NCBI GenBank assembly: GCA_964019165.1
Contig: OZ025273.1
Coordinates: 1,880,501-1,944,500 of the forward strand
Length of the DNA: 64,000 nt
Reading direction: 5' to 3'
From: Mastigias papua
Lineage: Eukaryota; Cnidaria; Scyphozoa; Rhizostomeae; Mastigiidae
Shown here: piece by piece, positions 14,601 through 25,828 of the stretch
Position numbering within the stretch: position 1 is the first letter of the stretch
Layout: each line of letters starts with the position of its first letter
The notes under the pieces: model-generated
What the model saw: the letters and a program-made list of their open reading frames with translations, nothing else
Told to the model about the DNA's origin: nothing
Database searches by the model: none
Program-made: the position numbers and the translations under genes

Positions 14601-17600
14601 AAATAAAAATATTAAAGTACACATCAGGCCTTGCAATAAGAATTATGTATTGCATTATGAATCATAAACGCTACGTTAACATTTATTTCAACATACAAAA
14701 ACTTACGTTTTTCATCTAGATAGAAGAACTAGTAGGTAGGAATGGAACAAGTAAAGCTTGTATTCGTAGACTTATTTAGCTGTGATAAAACATTGCATGA
14801 ATATTTAAATACACAAACCCTGATGAGTTTTCATCACTGCATAAGACTGGCAGGAATGGGACAAGAAGAATTGCGTTTTACTAAGTCAGGTTAGGTAGAG
14901 GCTGCCACCTACAACGGCCGTAAGAGAAAAGCTAAGCAGAGAGAGAGACAAAGAACAAATTTGCCCATTTCATATCAAAAGCATCAATTATTACCGAGCA
15001 AGTTGCATTCCATGCATTGGCAAGCCAGTGTTGTAATAATGTCCTTTACGCCAATGAGGATCAGCCATCAAAGCAAGTCGTTGAATATATCGAAATGCAA
15101 TTGCTGTTGGGTGAGCAGCTGCTGCAGCCGAGATACTAACCATCCTGTTAAAGTAAAACATTAACTGTAAAATTCTAAAACTGTTGACAAAAGCATGTCA
15201 TCAAGCACTTTCTAAGGCAGACCCAAGGGATATCCTGAATCCTCGAATTAGTCCTCTAGGGGTTTATTTATTTTTTATACTTTTTGGATGGGGGATTATT
15301 CGAGGAGGGTGGGTGTATAACCTTTTGTGACAAAAAGCTTCTCTGCAAAAATCTTCTGTCTATTATACAAAAATAACAGGCTAACTATAGGCACAACTCT
15401 ACAACAAAGCGATCATTATCTTCTATGATGGGAGATTACTCGAGGGGGGTTATTCGGGAGGAGTTTACTACAAATTTGACGTTCTAGCTGGGGAAGTTAT
15501 TCGAGTAGAGCCTTTTATAGGGAGGACCAATTCGAGGATTTATGGTATGCGCGTGCGGCATAAGTGTCACGTTATCAAAAATGTTTAGATAACGTGTAAG
15601 TAAGTGAAGCTTGCTCTGAAGGCAATTCTGCCCTTTTCTAAGTCCACAGCAAACTTAGTTTTCATATTAACTTTTATCATGGGAACACACTAGTAGCGAA
15701 CAGCTGTTATTTGAAAAAATGCCAGGAGTGGCTAATCTTTATCTATGAAGAATGCCAAGATTCTTTGCAACAATTTCCTACACTGTGTAATGACACTAAC
15801 AAGCTAACTGGCCTATCATGTTGTCACAGTCAAAGTTAGAGCATAAAAACCCCAACCTTCCAATTCTCTGTGGGTAAAGTGCAGCTGCCATCACAGAGGC
15901 CATGCCACCAAGAGATGAGCCAATGACTGCGTGGACCTGAAAGAAAATACTGCAGGTGTACTGCCATTGCAACTTTACTGCAATATAATTGAGCATTTGG
16001 AAATAGAATACAGATATCCATAAATTTGCTACATTCCCATTTCCCCAAATTAAAATTGGTAACTTAACTAACTTAAATACAACATTTTGCACCAATGTGA
16101 GAATGGAAGTTTTACTATCAACAACAACAACAACAACTTCCTCATGTGAATGCAGATTTTTATTAAATCAAAGAATGAAGATGGAAACAAGAAAAACAGC
16201 TCAGGTGAAACTATGACTTGAATTTATGAAACATGACTTGACATTTTTTCTTCATTCTCAGATGCAGCAACAACAACTTGAAATGTGCACCACTGAATGC
16301 TCATTCATATTCATATTGAATTATTCATACACAAATCCTTTCATCTTTTAAAAATAACATTGACTAAATCACAGTCTGCAATGCAATGTATACAAAGAAA
16401 TAATCAATTAATGGTAGGGCCTATTTGCTGCTCTTGCAAGGAGTCATTTTCAGGTTTAATTCAAGCTTTTCAAGTGAACTGTTAATTTCCTTTTCAACTG
16501 TGGGAGGGTTGGTAGCACCCCAATACAAAGTACAAGATGTGCTGTTTCACACAGTAAGATCTTAATAGCAAAAGCAAACTCCAAAAATTATAGAATGGAA
16601 TTCAAATGCTTCCAATGTATTATATTTCTGCTATCATCATTCAAAAGACAGATAGATTATTACCTTGTCAATATTTAAATGATCCAATAAAATAAACTGT
16701 GCTCTAACTATGTCTTGAACAGAAATGATTGGGAAATCTCCACCATATGGCTACAAATGCAATAAATAGCAAGTGAATAAACTAATACATAAACACATGA
16801 TATAATTCATGTAGTGGCAATGCCAGCTATGAAAAAGTGGGGGGAAGCAAGGGTCAAGAGACAGAGAAACTTTTTGAACTATACCCTGTTATTCTATCTG
16901 ATATCCAATTTTACTTCTACCAGTGTAGTATGCTGTCATTCAGATCAATGTCCCTAGTTTGGCTGCACATCAAGATCACATTCTAAACATTAAGAAAATG
17001 CATCCCCTATGATTATCTAAGTGAATCTGTATGGTGCTTAAGGACCATCTCTGGGAAAAAGTGGGGGGAAGAGCCCCCACATTCCCCCTCTTTGGTTCCA
17101 ACACTGAATTCAAGTAACTGTAAGAAATGTGGGATGTCCTGGAGCTTCTGCAACCTCAAAAATTAATGCAGGGGCCAGAAGCTGGTTGATGGAACTTATA
17201 ACAAAATAAATTAATAGGCTATGAATTTATAGATAGTGAGGAAAGTAAATAGCTAAAGAAAACAGAAGGAGGATGAGCACAGTGCATAACTAAAAAGTGA
17301 GAAAGGAAACCAGGCAATAGCTAATGAAATTATGATGAAAAACTGACAGAAAATTTAAAAGAATAACAAGTTATATTTTATACAAAGAGAATAATACACT
17401 AAAATTAGCATCATGTCATAGTGTCCTCTCCTGATCACCAGAGAAGTAAAGGATTCTTTAAAAATATTCATAATTTTAGAAAATTTTGTGATAATACAAT
17501 AAATTATGAAAAATATCAATTTACTGATAAATACACAAGAGCTTACCCTGTTTGTCTTTGGATTTATTGAACTTGGACCGCTATCAAAATAAAAACAAGC

Positions 17601-19528
17601 TTCTTGACATTGCAAACATATATTGTCATTGCACTTAAAATATTTTTAATATATAAAATAGCATGCATTTCTTTGCATTCAATTTACACACAAAAAGGAA
17701 ATATGCTCAAGCATAAACACGTATTTTGAAAGTTCACATGTTCTGGAAAACTCTTAGGCCTTTCAAAAACGTTAGGTAAAGAATAAGTCAAAGTAAAACA
17801 GTGGGCTTTGAACATCATCGAGGAATATTTTGCAAATGGTAGGGTATTGAAAATTTAACTTTTTTATTGATAAGGTATTTCCTCAATATAAATATATAAT
17901 AAATTATACGTACGTGCTACCAAAGCAACCCCCCAGGTTGTTTGCGCATATAACATAATATTTATTGGTGTCAACTTTTTTATTAGGTCCAATAAACTTC
18001 TCCCACCAACCAGGCTGTGAATCTGCCACTCCCTGCAGCAAATGAATCTCAATTAAAATGCAAATTGTGATAACTTGATTGCTCAGTTTGTGTTTTCAGC
18101 TCTACTATGCCCTCAAATATTGCACTACATTAGAAAAGCTTCCATCACATGATTCATTTGAGATACAAATATACATTCTTGACAAGTAGTAATTCATCCC
18201 TGGTGCTGACTAAGCTTTAACATATGTCTGGAATCAGGCAAAAATTGCTTTATTTGCTTATTGTAGCTCCCAATTTACTATCTTGAGCAATGAGGACATA
18301 GTCTCAATCAGAACCAGAGTTATCACATGAAAGTAGTTCATGATCAGATACTTGCCCATTGTCTGAGCTGTTTTCAACAAGATGTTTCAATGATTCTCAG
18401 TCAGTTTCCCTATCTGATGTTCAGTTACATAAGAAGCAAATGGCAAAATACCCTAAGTAAAATAAACAAAGATATGCAGCTGAACACTGGCTTTGGAAAT
18501 GTTTTCCAAACTCCCTGGCTACTGCAATCCCTTCACTATTTACCTTCAGATTTTCTCTAACCCTCAGTTTATTGTGACCCCATTCTATTTTAGAGTGGAG
18601 AATACACACCAACACACTGTCACACAACTCATACCAAGCATAAAAATATTGCAAAGCAGCACACTACACAATAAAAGCAATATTCAATTTTTCACACCAA
18701 CCTCGTGACTCCTTGCATGTGATGATGCTGAAAGCCCAGTAAAAAGCAATATAGTATTGTCTCTTTTTTCATTTAATGTTCCCCAAGTTTCATATGCAAT
18801 TTCAAGTTTCTGTAGTATACCACCATGTTCACAATAAAATGGGTGATAGTGAGAATAGAACTGCTCTTCTGAGTAGCTGACTCTTTCATATGCAGGCTCT
18901 GGTTCATCAAGTTGTGTCTTTCTTTCAAATGACTTCCTAAATATGAAATTCAAAGCACCTAATAAAAGTCATACTTAGGCCCCAAATAAAAAAATATAAA
19001 TATATCTATATACTTAAATTTATTTATATGTATATATACACAAATAAATATATTTCATACATTTATTTATATGTATGCATATACATATAAATATATTGCA
19101 TATTTATATATTACATATATAAATAAATATATATAAATACAGTTTATTATAGAAATAGATTTACATAAATTATACATAAAATATATAGATATATATTACA
19201 TTGGCATAAATAAATGTACAAATATTATAGTAATATATATGCAATTGCATAAAATGGAGAAGACAAGGATGAAATGCATGACTACATCATCATACCTCTC
19301 TTGCTTTTCTTTCAGTCCTCTCACTCTGCTATGTGAACGAGCATCTGTAAACAATTTCTTTGGCTGGGATTTATTTTTCACATCATGACTCATAAAGTTC
19401 TTTTGAAGAGAGGTGATGCTGGTAGGTAGTATAATGTTCTTGCTTCTTATAAAACCATTTTGAACCAAAGAGTTTAATACTCTCACTCCTGCCCTTCTTG
19501 GTACCATAATTCTCAGAGCATGAGTCAT
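8678..19528 (-). CDS. Serine (or homoserine) O-acetyltransferase, MetX/Cys2 family, 12 exons placed
   Basis: An alpha/beta-hydrolase-fold acyltransferase moving acetyl from acetyl-CoA to serine (fungal Cys2 type) or homoserine (MetX). Exons in order: 19528-19296, 18936-18702, 18032-17914, 17580-17547, 16750-16664, 15936-15857, 15144-14995, 13411-13273, 12521-12462, 12102-12025, 11342-11267, 8769-8678. They have GT-AG borders, all phases join, and they give 461 codons. The ATG at 19528 is the first after an in-frame stop. The first ~45 residues are Arg-rich with no acidic residue, like a mitochondrial presequence. Family blocks in order: [48 protein letters not shown] (nucleophile Ser), [46 protein letters not shown] (triad Asp), GHDTFL (triad His). 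The GLSASSHA and SLLYLSKAMD wording fits fungal serine O-acetyltransferases better than bacterial MetX, as I recall those families. The short last exon is not located. A LINE fragment and a MITE sit in its introns. Confidence 0.87.
12844..13096. mobile_element. Harbinger-like MITE (copy A), TAA target duplication
   Basis: A 253-bp element with inverted ends: the left GGGATCGGTCAT... and the reverse of the right end match over about 45 bases, including the shared GGGGAGGGGGTGGAAGACAT block. TAA lies directly outside both ends (12841-12843 and 13097-13099), as in the PIF/Harbinger superfamily. It carries no transposase and lies in an intron of the acetyltransferase gene. The family name is inferred from the target site and terminal GGG. 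Confidence 0.6.
13535..14521 (-). pseudogene. 5'-truncated LINE (Jockey/CR1-like), C-terminal part of reverse transcriptase ORF
   Basis: An open frame of 277 codons (14521-13688) begins inside a reverse transcriptase, after the catalytic core, at [20 protein letters not shown]. It runs through typical LINE blocks [25 protein letters not shown] and [13 protein letters not shown] to the end of ORF2. A 3' UTR containing the reverse of 'aggagggttacccttcagc' follows, then an ATG-rich tail of (AAATG) units at about 13538-13555. The frame is undamaged, so the insertion is recent, but it is a dead 5'-truncated copy in an intron of the acetyltransferase gene (between exons 14995 and 13411). Confidence 0.85.
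15231..15547. mobile_element. MITE with inverted ends reading AATCCTCGAATT
   Basis: Inverted ends: the left tatcctgAATCCTCGAATTAG... and the reverse of the right, taccataAATCCTCGAATTGG..., agree in about 18 of 22 positions. The interior repeats gattattcgaggaggg-type sequence and codes for nothing. A related terminus, taccgtaaatcctcgaa, lies alone at about 45558-45575, inside the SLC44 gene span. It lies in an intron of the acetyltransferase gene. The superfamily is not assigned. Confidence 0.55.
16118..16137 (+). repeat. (CAA)n microsatellite
   Basis: A short CAA run in an intron of the acetyltransferase gene, with no coding role. Confidence 0.7.
18965..19235. repeat. AT-only low-complexity tract in intron 1 of the acetyltransferase gene
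   Basis: Dense variants of tatata/tatttata with almost no G or C between exon 2 (from 18936) and exon 1 (to 19296). It is probably a decayed microsatellite. Confidence 0.6.
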
Positions 19529-19559
19529 CTCCAAAACAATCCTCTCTGTGACAAATTAT

Positions 19560-21130
19560 CTCCATAAAAATGTATCTAAAATCGTTGTATAAAACACATT
19601 AGTAATACTGCTGATTGCATAAGATTTAAGTTAAAAGTGCCACCATGTTCTCTACTGCTGAGTGCACTTTTGAAAGACTTTTCCTTAACATTTTGGACCT
19701 ATAGCTCCACCTCGAGAGTAACTGCTAAGTGTCAATACAGTTGCTTAATTAGCCATATACCAAAAGGAGGGAGGGTATTGCCTTCAAAACAATGCTTCCA
19801 CACAACCTAATAGTCTGTAGGAACAAATTTTGGAATGTTATGTAGATTGATCTCTGTGTCAAAGACAAATGAAGAATATTGACTCCTAAAGACTTTTTTG
19901 GCCTAAACCTTGGAATGAGTCTATTTACATGGTCAAGTACCAAGTGGTGGTTATTATTGGAACATACATCGAAGCTAAAGGGGTATCTACAGAGTGTAAC
20001 CCATGCACTCCATTACGTCCTTCCTTTGGAATATATGATTGTTTACACTGAGGCTCTGCTAACTTTGGTCTAGCTTGCAGCAATATGTTACAAAGCGTTC
20101 TAGGCACAGAAATCATTGCTACCTGCCAAGGTAATTCGTGGCAAGAGAAATGCAATACCAAAGTAATTTATGGCAAGAGAAAAACGCAATGCCAACAGCA
20201 CAACACAGCTCCTACCTTAGTCTGTAATGCAAGGAAAAAGTGATTTCTTGATAGCCGAGAACCGTTAGTTACACCTCATCCTTGATTGGAAACATATGTA
20301 ATCTGGCGTTAATCTGAACATTGTCCTTTATATAAAGTAGACGCGACGAACATGTGATTTGAAATAGGACAACAATACCATGACAAGAGATCGTCAAAAT
20401 AAACATGTGATCATAATTATTATCATGATAATCATAAACGCTAAAACCCAGAGTCTGGCTTCAGCACTGCAATGAGTCTGGCATTTACCAAGTTAGCAGT
20501 CGAAGAAAACAACGATTCTAGTTGCATACCCAGAGTTTACCAAGGTTCTACACCATTTACGCCCAGTAAATCTACTCACAATCTAGATGCCTAGCTTATT
20601 GCACAATATGCGGGAATCTCCAAGTGGTTTGTCTGCATCACAGATTCTGTGTGTGCATGACACAGCATTCCATTCTATTGTTTATAGGAGAAAAAGCAGG
20701 CGGCCACTCAAAGTACAATGGCTGCCTTGCACAGCACTGTGCAAAGTCATGCTAACTCATTTGCTATCTATTCTTCTATGAAATTTCGCTGGCGTCATAT
20801 ACACTCATCAACTTGCCAGAGAAACTGATAGTGTGAAGATGGGGTTACAGAGTAACTAAGTTCTAAATGATATAGTTGTTTGATGAAACAGGTGATGTGT
20901 TTATAACTAAGGTGCTTACAAAATGCCCATAACTTTGATTAGCAGGCGAGTTACCGACGTCATCATCAAATAAAGATATCAACAATGAAAAACTTGCCAA
21001 ATAGCAAAGGCAGGATGTTCTTCAAATAGTAGATTTGAAAACTGTTTTTTAACAAGAACCAGACTATCAGACTGGAAAAAACTCATCATTTACGGAAACG
21101 GGCACATTAATTCCGGATTCATCTTCAAGG
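19560..21130. other. Region upstream of the acetyltransferase gene; no gene recognised
   Basis: The promoter and any 5' UTR exon of the minus-strand acetyltransferase gene should lie at the left end of this stretch. I see no TATA box at a convincing position and no conserved coding block. Open frames on both strands are short and lack known motifs. Confidence 0.4.
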
Positions 21131-21136
21131 ATTTAA

Positions 21137-21415
21137 GGGACCGGTCATTATTTATGGCCGGGCTGGGGACTGATGAGAAAGTATCATGTGCCCCCAAAAA
21201 AAATTTACCCCACCATTTGCTTCAGTCAAATTTTCTTTACTCCAGCGAAGGAAAACACTAAAACAAATGTCCACTTATGCTTAAATATGGTATATGTGTT
21301 TACACGTGGTGAAAAATTATTGTTCTACCCCCCCCCCCCAACACAGTTTATTTTTTCAGTTACCCCATCATTTTATCTTTAGTTACCATACCGGTCATAA
21401 ATAATGACCGCTCCC
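21137..21415. mobile_element. Harbinger-like MITE (copy B), TAA target duplication
   Basis: A 279-bp element whose ends GGGACCGGTCATTATTTATG and the reverse of the right end match with few differences. TAA flanks both sides (21134-21136 and 21416-21418). It shares its outer terminus (GGGA-C/T-CGGTCAT) with the element at 12844-13096 but has a different interior. No coding capacity. Confidence 0.65.
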
Positions 21416-21486
21416 TAAAGAAACATGAAAGACACATTCAAGGTTGGATTGACAATATATTCAGAAACATTCGAAGAAGTCATCAA

Positions 21487-22185
21487 GGGTATAAAGAAGG
21501 AGGGATAAAGAAGGAGGGTACAAAGAAGGAAGGTATAAAGAAGGAAGGTATAAAGAAGGAGGGTATAAAGAAGGAGGGTACAAAGAAGGAGGGTATAAAG
21601 AAGGAGGGTATAAAGAAGGAGGGTATAAAGAAGGAGGGTATAAAGAAGGAGGGTACAAAGAAGGAGGGTATAAAGAAGGAGGGTATAAGAAGGAGGGTAT
21701 AAAGAAGAAGGGTACAAAGAAGGAGGGTATAAAGAAGGAGGGTATAAAGAAGGAGGGTACAAAGAAGGAGGGTATAAAGAAGGAGGATATAAAGAAGGAG
21801 GGTATAAAGGAGGGTATAAAGGAAGAGGGTATAAAGAAAGAGGGTATAAAGAAGAAGGGTATAAAGAAGAAGGGTATAAAGAAGGAGGGTATAAAGAAGG
21901 AGGGTATAAAGAAGGAGGGTATAAAGAAGGAGGGTATAAAGAAGAAGGATATAAAGAAGGAAGGTACAAAGAAGAAGGGTATAAAGAAGGAGGGTACAAA
22001 GAAGAAGGGTATAAAGAAGGAGGATATAAAGGAGGGTACAAAGAAGAAGGGTATAAAGAAGGAGGATATAAAGAAGGAGGGTACAAAGAAGAAGGGTATA
22101 AAGAAGGAGGGTATAAAGAAGAAGGGTATAAAGAAGGAGGATATAAAGAAGGAGGGTATAAAGAAGGAGGGTATAAAGAAGGAGG
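21487..22185. repeat. 15-bp minisatellite, unit GGGTATAAAGAAGGA, about 46 copies
   Basis: A long tandem array with unit variants GGGTACAAAGAAGGA, GGGTATAAAGAAGAA and GGATATAAAGAAGGA, plus a few 10-bp short units near 21810 and 22030. The period is a multiple of three, so several frames on the minus strand stay open for up to 283 codons, giving Leu-Tyr-Pro-Pro-Ser or Leu-Leu-Tyr-Thr-Leu repeats. I judge these frames non-coding. Purines dominate the plus strand. Confidence 0.95.
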
Positions 22186-22322
22186 AGATGCAATAGGAGG
22201 GGAAAAAGAAGGAGGAGACGTAAAGGAGAAGTAGGAGGAAAAGAAGAAATCAAGGAAGAAGGAGAAATAGAAGAAGGGGACGGAGAAGAAGAAGAAGAAG
22301 AAGAAAGAGAAGGAGACAGAAC
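22186..22322. repeat. Polypurine tract (GGA/GAA-rich)
   Basis: Directly continues the minisatellite: almost pure A/G on the plus strand with (GAA)n near 22285-22310. Together the two make about 835 bp of strong purine asymmetry. Confidence 0.8.
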
Positions 22323-22329
22323 ATAAGGC

Positions 22330-23060
22330 AACAACTCATGTAAAGCATATTCTGCTCAATTCAAAGCCATGACTACATAGAAGGTTGAGCCTGCTATTGC
22401 CCAACAACTGATGGCTAAGAATTACGGAATAACCCAGCCGTTAACTTCAAATGTTTAAGGAGAAAGGCAGTATCAAATCCTCAACTAACAACGAGGGACA
22501 AAGAAAGAAGTTTGAATTAACTGGCTTTGGAATACGGAGCGCTCCGTTATAGGAAAGTAGAGACAATTCTGCCATTGTGAGAACATGTAACAGCAACTCA
22601 TTTGTGAGCAGGATGCATTCATACAAATCTTCAGGGCTCCATCCCATCTTCACTTCTTTACTTGCGAGGGTCCGAGGGTTAAGTGGTACCTAAGCAACTT
22701 GTCTTTTTCATATATACAGATTTTTAAAACTAAACACAATAAGATACGCAAGAGTTTATGCCACCCATGGCCAAAAAAGACAGAGGGTCACCGAGTTCTG
22801 ACTATGGGTGACATGCACAATATGCAATTACACAAACAGAACTAAAGTAATGATCCAGGGCGTGTCTCAAGATAGATGCTGAAATCCCTCCCTTAAGGGA
22901 AAGTGAAAGCTCAGCTATGGATAAGTGATGGTAGTCAAAGATCAGATGAGTGAAGAAGATTAGGAAGATGAAACGAACATTCTAGAAGAAGAGGAAGAGG
23001 AGCCAGGAGAACAAGGGTCAAAATTGCTGAAAAATCAAGTGGATTGCTTCACGGATAGTG
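22330..23060. other. No feature recognised
   Basis: Unique-looking sequence between the polypurine tract and the Tigger-like element. No frame over 73 codons and no family motif. Confidence 0.4.
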
Positions 23061-23064
23061 AGTG

Positions 23065-24073
23065 ACCGCATTTTCCGGCGTATAACCCGCACGGCAGATA
23101 CCCACAATGCCTGTGAATGACTTATATTGTTTGCATATTTCATCAGATAACCCGCACCACCGTATAACCGGCACCCAGGAGTGTTGTGGCTCCACGAATA
23201 GGGCCGGGAAAATCTAATGATATGGAGCCCATTCCTTGTCGGCTGTATGGCAGAGGTGTTATGGGTTATACTTCCATCATGTTCGTCAAGTCAGAAGAGA
23301 TAAAGTATATTAATAAACATGTGAAAAAACTGCAACAAGACAATGAAGCTTTTCTCAAATAACTGCATACAAGAGAGGCGAAGTCAACTTTACGGTGCCG
23401 ACCTGGAAATCCTCAGGCTTCCCGTCTGACCAAAACGCCCTTACCCCTGTTTATTTTCAATTGATATAATTCACCGTCATCCCCAAAAGAAAAGCCACTG
23501 AAATCTTCCCCCTCAGTGTCCATGTGAAAACATTCCAGCAGCAAGCCCGTAGCTAGACGTATGCTTCAGGGGTGGCAAAATTGTCTTGGGAAATCATGTG
23601 ACACAAAATCTGAGAGCCTATTTCAGACTTATTTGCTTTCACAATTGTCAAAATCAAACTGGTAAATGAGTGCGCAAGGAAAGAATGGACTGTCTCGGAA
23701 GGGCCAAAATTGAGATCAGTCAAACTTCACGAGATATCTCCTTAGCTACAAGATAGGACAATAACAAAGACCTGCAGAAGAATTTCCAGGGGTGGCAAAA
23801 AGCTGGCAGCCTATAATACAGGGGTGGCATTTGCCACCCCATGCCACCCCATAGCTACGGGCCTGTCCAGCAGATGACTTTAAAGAGCGATTGAAAATGA
23901 TGGGTTGTTTTTTGAGGCAGATAGAAGGAAAAATCCGGCCAGGAAATTTTTTCCAAGGGATCACTCTTCTCAAAAAATTATTCAATAGATAACCCACATC
24001 ACCGTATAACCTGCAGCCGTAGAACAATAAAAATCTGCGTAAAACTCGCGGGTTATCTCCCGGAAATTACGGT
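23065..24073. mobile_element. Decayed Tigger/pogo-like DNA transposon remnant
   Basis: Ends are inverted: the left ACCGCATTTTCCGGCGTATAA and the reverse of the right ACCGTAATTTCCGGGAGATAA agree at most positions, followed by aacccgc on both sides. Internal copies of 'cgtataacc-ggcac' type repeats occur near 23160 and 24000. I see no intact transposase. An hAT-like element is inserted inside it at 23542-23865. The superfamily name rests on terminus wording alone. Confidence 0.5.
23542..23865. mobile_element. Non-autonomous hAT-like element, 8-bp target duplication
   Basis: A 324-bp element with inverted ends CARGCCCGTAGCTA. An exact 8-bp direct repeat TCCAGCAG flanks it at 23534-23541 and 23866-23873; an 8-bp duplication and CAGG-type ends are hallmarks of hAT. 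The interior carries 'ggggtggca' repeats. It sits inside the older Tigger-like remnant, so it inserted later. Confidence 0.75.
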
Positions 24074-24429
24074 ACGTGGCCAATGAATACAAGTTTTATA
24101 TGAAAATGGCTGACCTATATGGAATAACTAAGTACTCTAAGAAAACTCCTGTCAAATGCGGGTTGTATATGCACACGACACTAAGCAATCACGCAAATTT
24201 ACACTTTAAGTCTCTCAAGAATAATCCAAGAATAATTGAAAGTTCAAAACCAAAAACTCTTGAAAATACTTAAGCTCAACAAAAAATTAAGCATAAACTT
24301 AAAGTGTCATTATACCACCATAACAACTGATGCATAAAAAAGAACTAAAGTTTTTCATATAAGGTTGAAAACAAGGAATCCATAAGCAATCATAGCCATT
24401 CCGCAGAGCATAAGAACTTGTGAGTGCAA

Positions 24430-25021
24430 AAACAATAATAGTAATAATCATAATAATATAATAAATTCTTTATTTAAAGTTGGCTATGTTTTCTAGCCGC
24501 GTACTAATTAAAGCCAACTATACAAAATAAATAAGACTACTTAAAACTAAAACTAATTAATCTTAGATGAAACCTAGGCCTGGAACAAAATTTTTACACA
24601 ATCTACAGCTGCAATAAAGGTTTCTAATTAATTTAATTTTTTGTTTGAAAATCTCTAGTGATTGTGACTCTTTGATTTCTGTTGGCAGTGTCTGCCATAA
24701 CTTTTTCCCAATATACCTGATTGTGCCTATGCCATACAAAGTTGTCTTAGCTTTAGGCAAGGTAAGGCTGTTGTTTTCATGAAAGTTATATGGCACATCT
24801 TTCTCCTCAAATACTTGTGTCATCAAAGTTGGGTTTAAGTTATGTACTGTTTTATAGATTTCAGTCAGGAGCAGCTGTAGATTTCTCTGGTGAATAGATA
24901 CTGAGTTACTTTTGCAAAGTAATTCTTGGAAATTAGAAGTACTATCCTTGTGTATAATTCTTAACGCTCTTTCGTGAATTTTGTTGATCTCTTTATTTGA
25001 TTTTGACATGACTATTGACAT
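24430..25021 (-). pseudogene. LINE fragment: C-terminal reverse transcriptase region and AAT-rich tail
   Basis: The minus frame from about 25021 to 24575 reads INKIHERALRIIHKD, then SVSIHQRNLQLLLTEIYK and ends KNFVPGLGFI, the standard end of a CR1/Jockey-type ORF2. An (AAT)-rich tail follows at about 24430-24475. The 5' side meets the palindrome at 25011, where a stretch of the ORF is deleted and the frame shifts. Confidence 0.8.
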
Positions 25022-25291
25022 GACTTTTGAAATTTAGTTTTTTGACAATTGTCACTCCAAGAAGCTTCTCTTCATCCCTTTCTTTTATCAAGGCTCCAGA
25101 AATATTTACAGTTGCTTCTATGCTTTTATTTCCAAGCACAAATAGATGGCTTTTATCTACTTGTGCTTGGAAATAAAAGCATTGAAGCAACTGAAAATAT
25201 TTCTGGAGCCTTGATAAAAGAAAGGAATGAAGAGAAGCTTCTTGGAGTGACAATTGTCAAAAAACTAAATTTCAAAAGTCATGTCAATAGT
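25011..25291. repeat. Near-perfect palindrome, two 137-bp arms, 7-base spacer
   Basis: The arms 25011-25147 and 25155-25291 are reverse complements with only a handful of mismatches, around the spacer ggctttt (25148-25154). Each arm codes for the same LINE segment (GNKSIEAT-NISGALIKER, LLGVTIVKKLNFKSHVN), one on each strand. On the plus side the LINE sequence continues to about 25350 (LCKKASQKLHALARISTYM); on the minus side it continues into the fragment at 24430-25021. Confidence 0.92.
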
Positions 25292-25505
25292 CTTTGTAAA
25301 AAAGCAAGTCAGAAATTACATGCATTAGCACGTATATCGACATATATGGAAAAGAAACTTCCCTTATTACCCGCTAGTGCCAGTGAGTTTCAGAATATCT
25401 CTTCGTACACTTCTTCATCGCTCCTTCCCGTTATCATTCTCCTATCTGTATAATAGGATGCAATGCCTAAATTTTCGATTAACACATTCTATGATGTAAA
25501 ATACC

Positions 25506-25690
<185 letters not shown>

Positions 25691-25828
25691 GCTGTCATGC
25701 TCTGCAGAGTAGCATAATACGATGGCATAAAATGGAATATTAATGTACCAATGATTGCTTCACTTGTCAAGAGTCTTCAAGTCAAGATCATTATTCTCAT
25801 AAAACAAAAAGAATTTGTGGCAGGTCTT

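Noticed and set aside
15796..15856. Extension of the acetyltransferase exon past 15857 (reading [12 protein letters not shown] to a stop)
   Set aside because: The family sequence continues instead with MVSISAAA in the exon at 15144-14995, and the donor after 15857 restores frame. The extension is intron read-through.
21415..22334. Minus-strand open frames of 223 and 283 codons with Leu-Tyr-Pro-Pro-Ser or Leu-Leu-Tyr-Thr-Leu repeats
   Set aside because: They follow from a 15-bp minisatellite staying open in several frames. No signal, splice context or non-repeat domain supports a protein.
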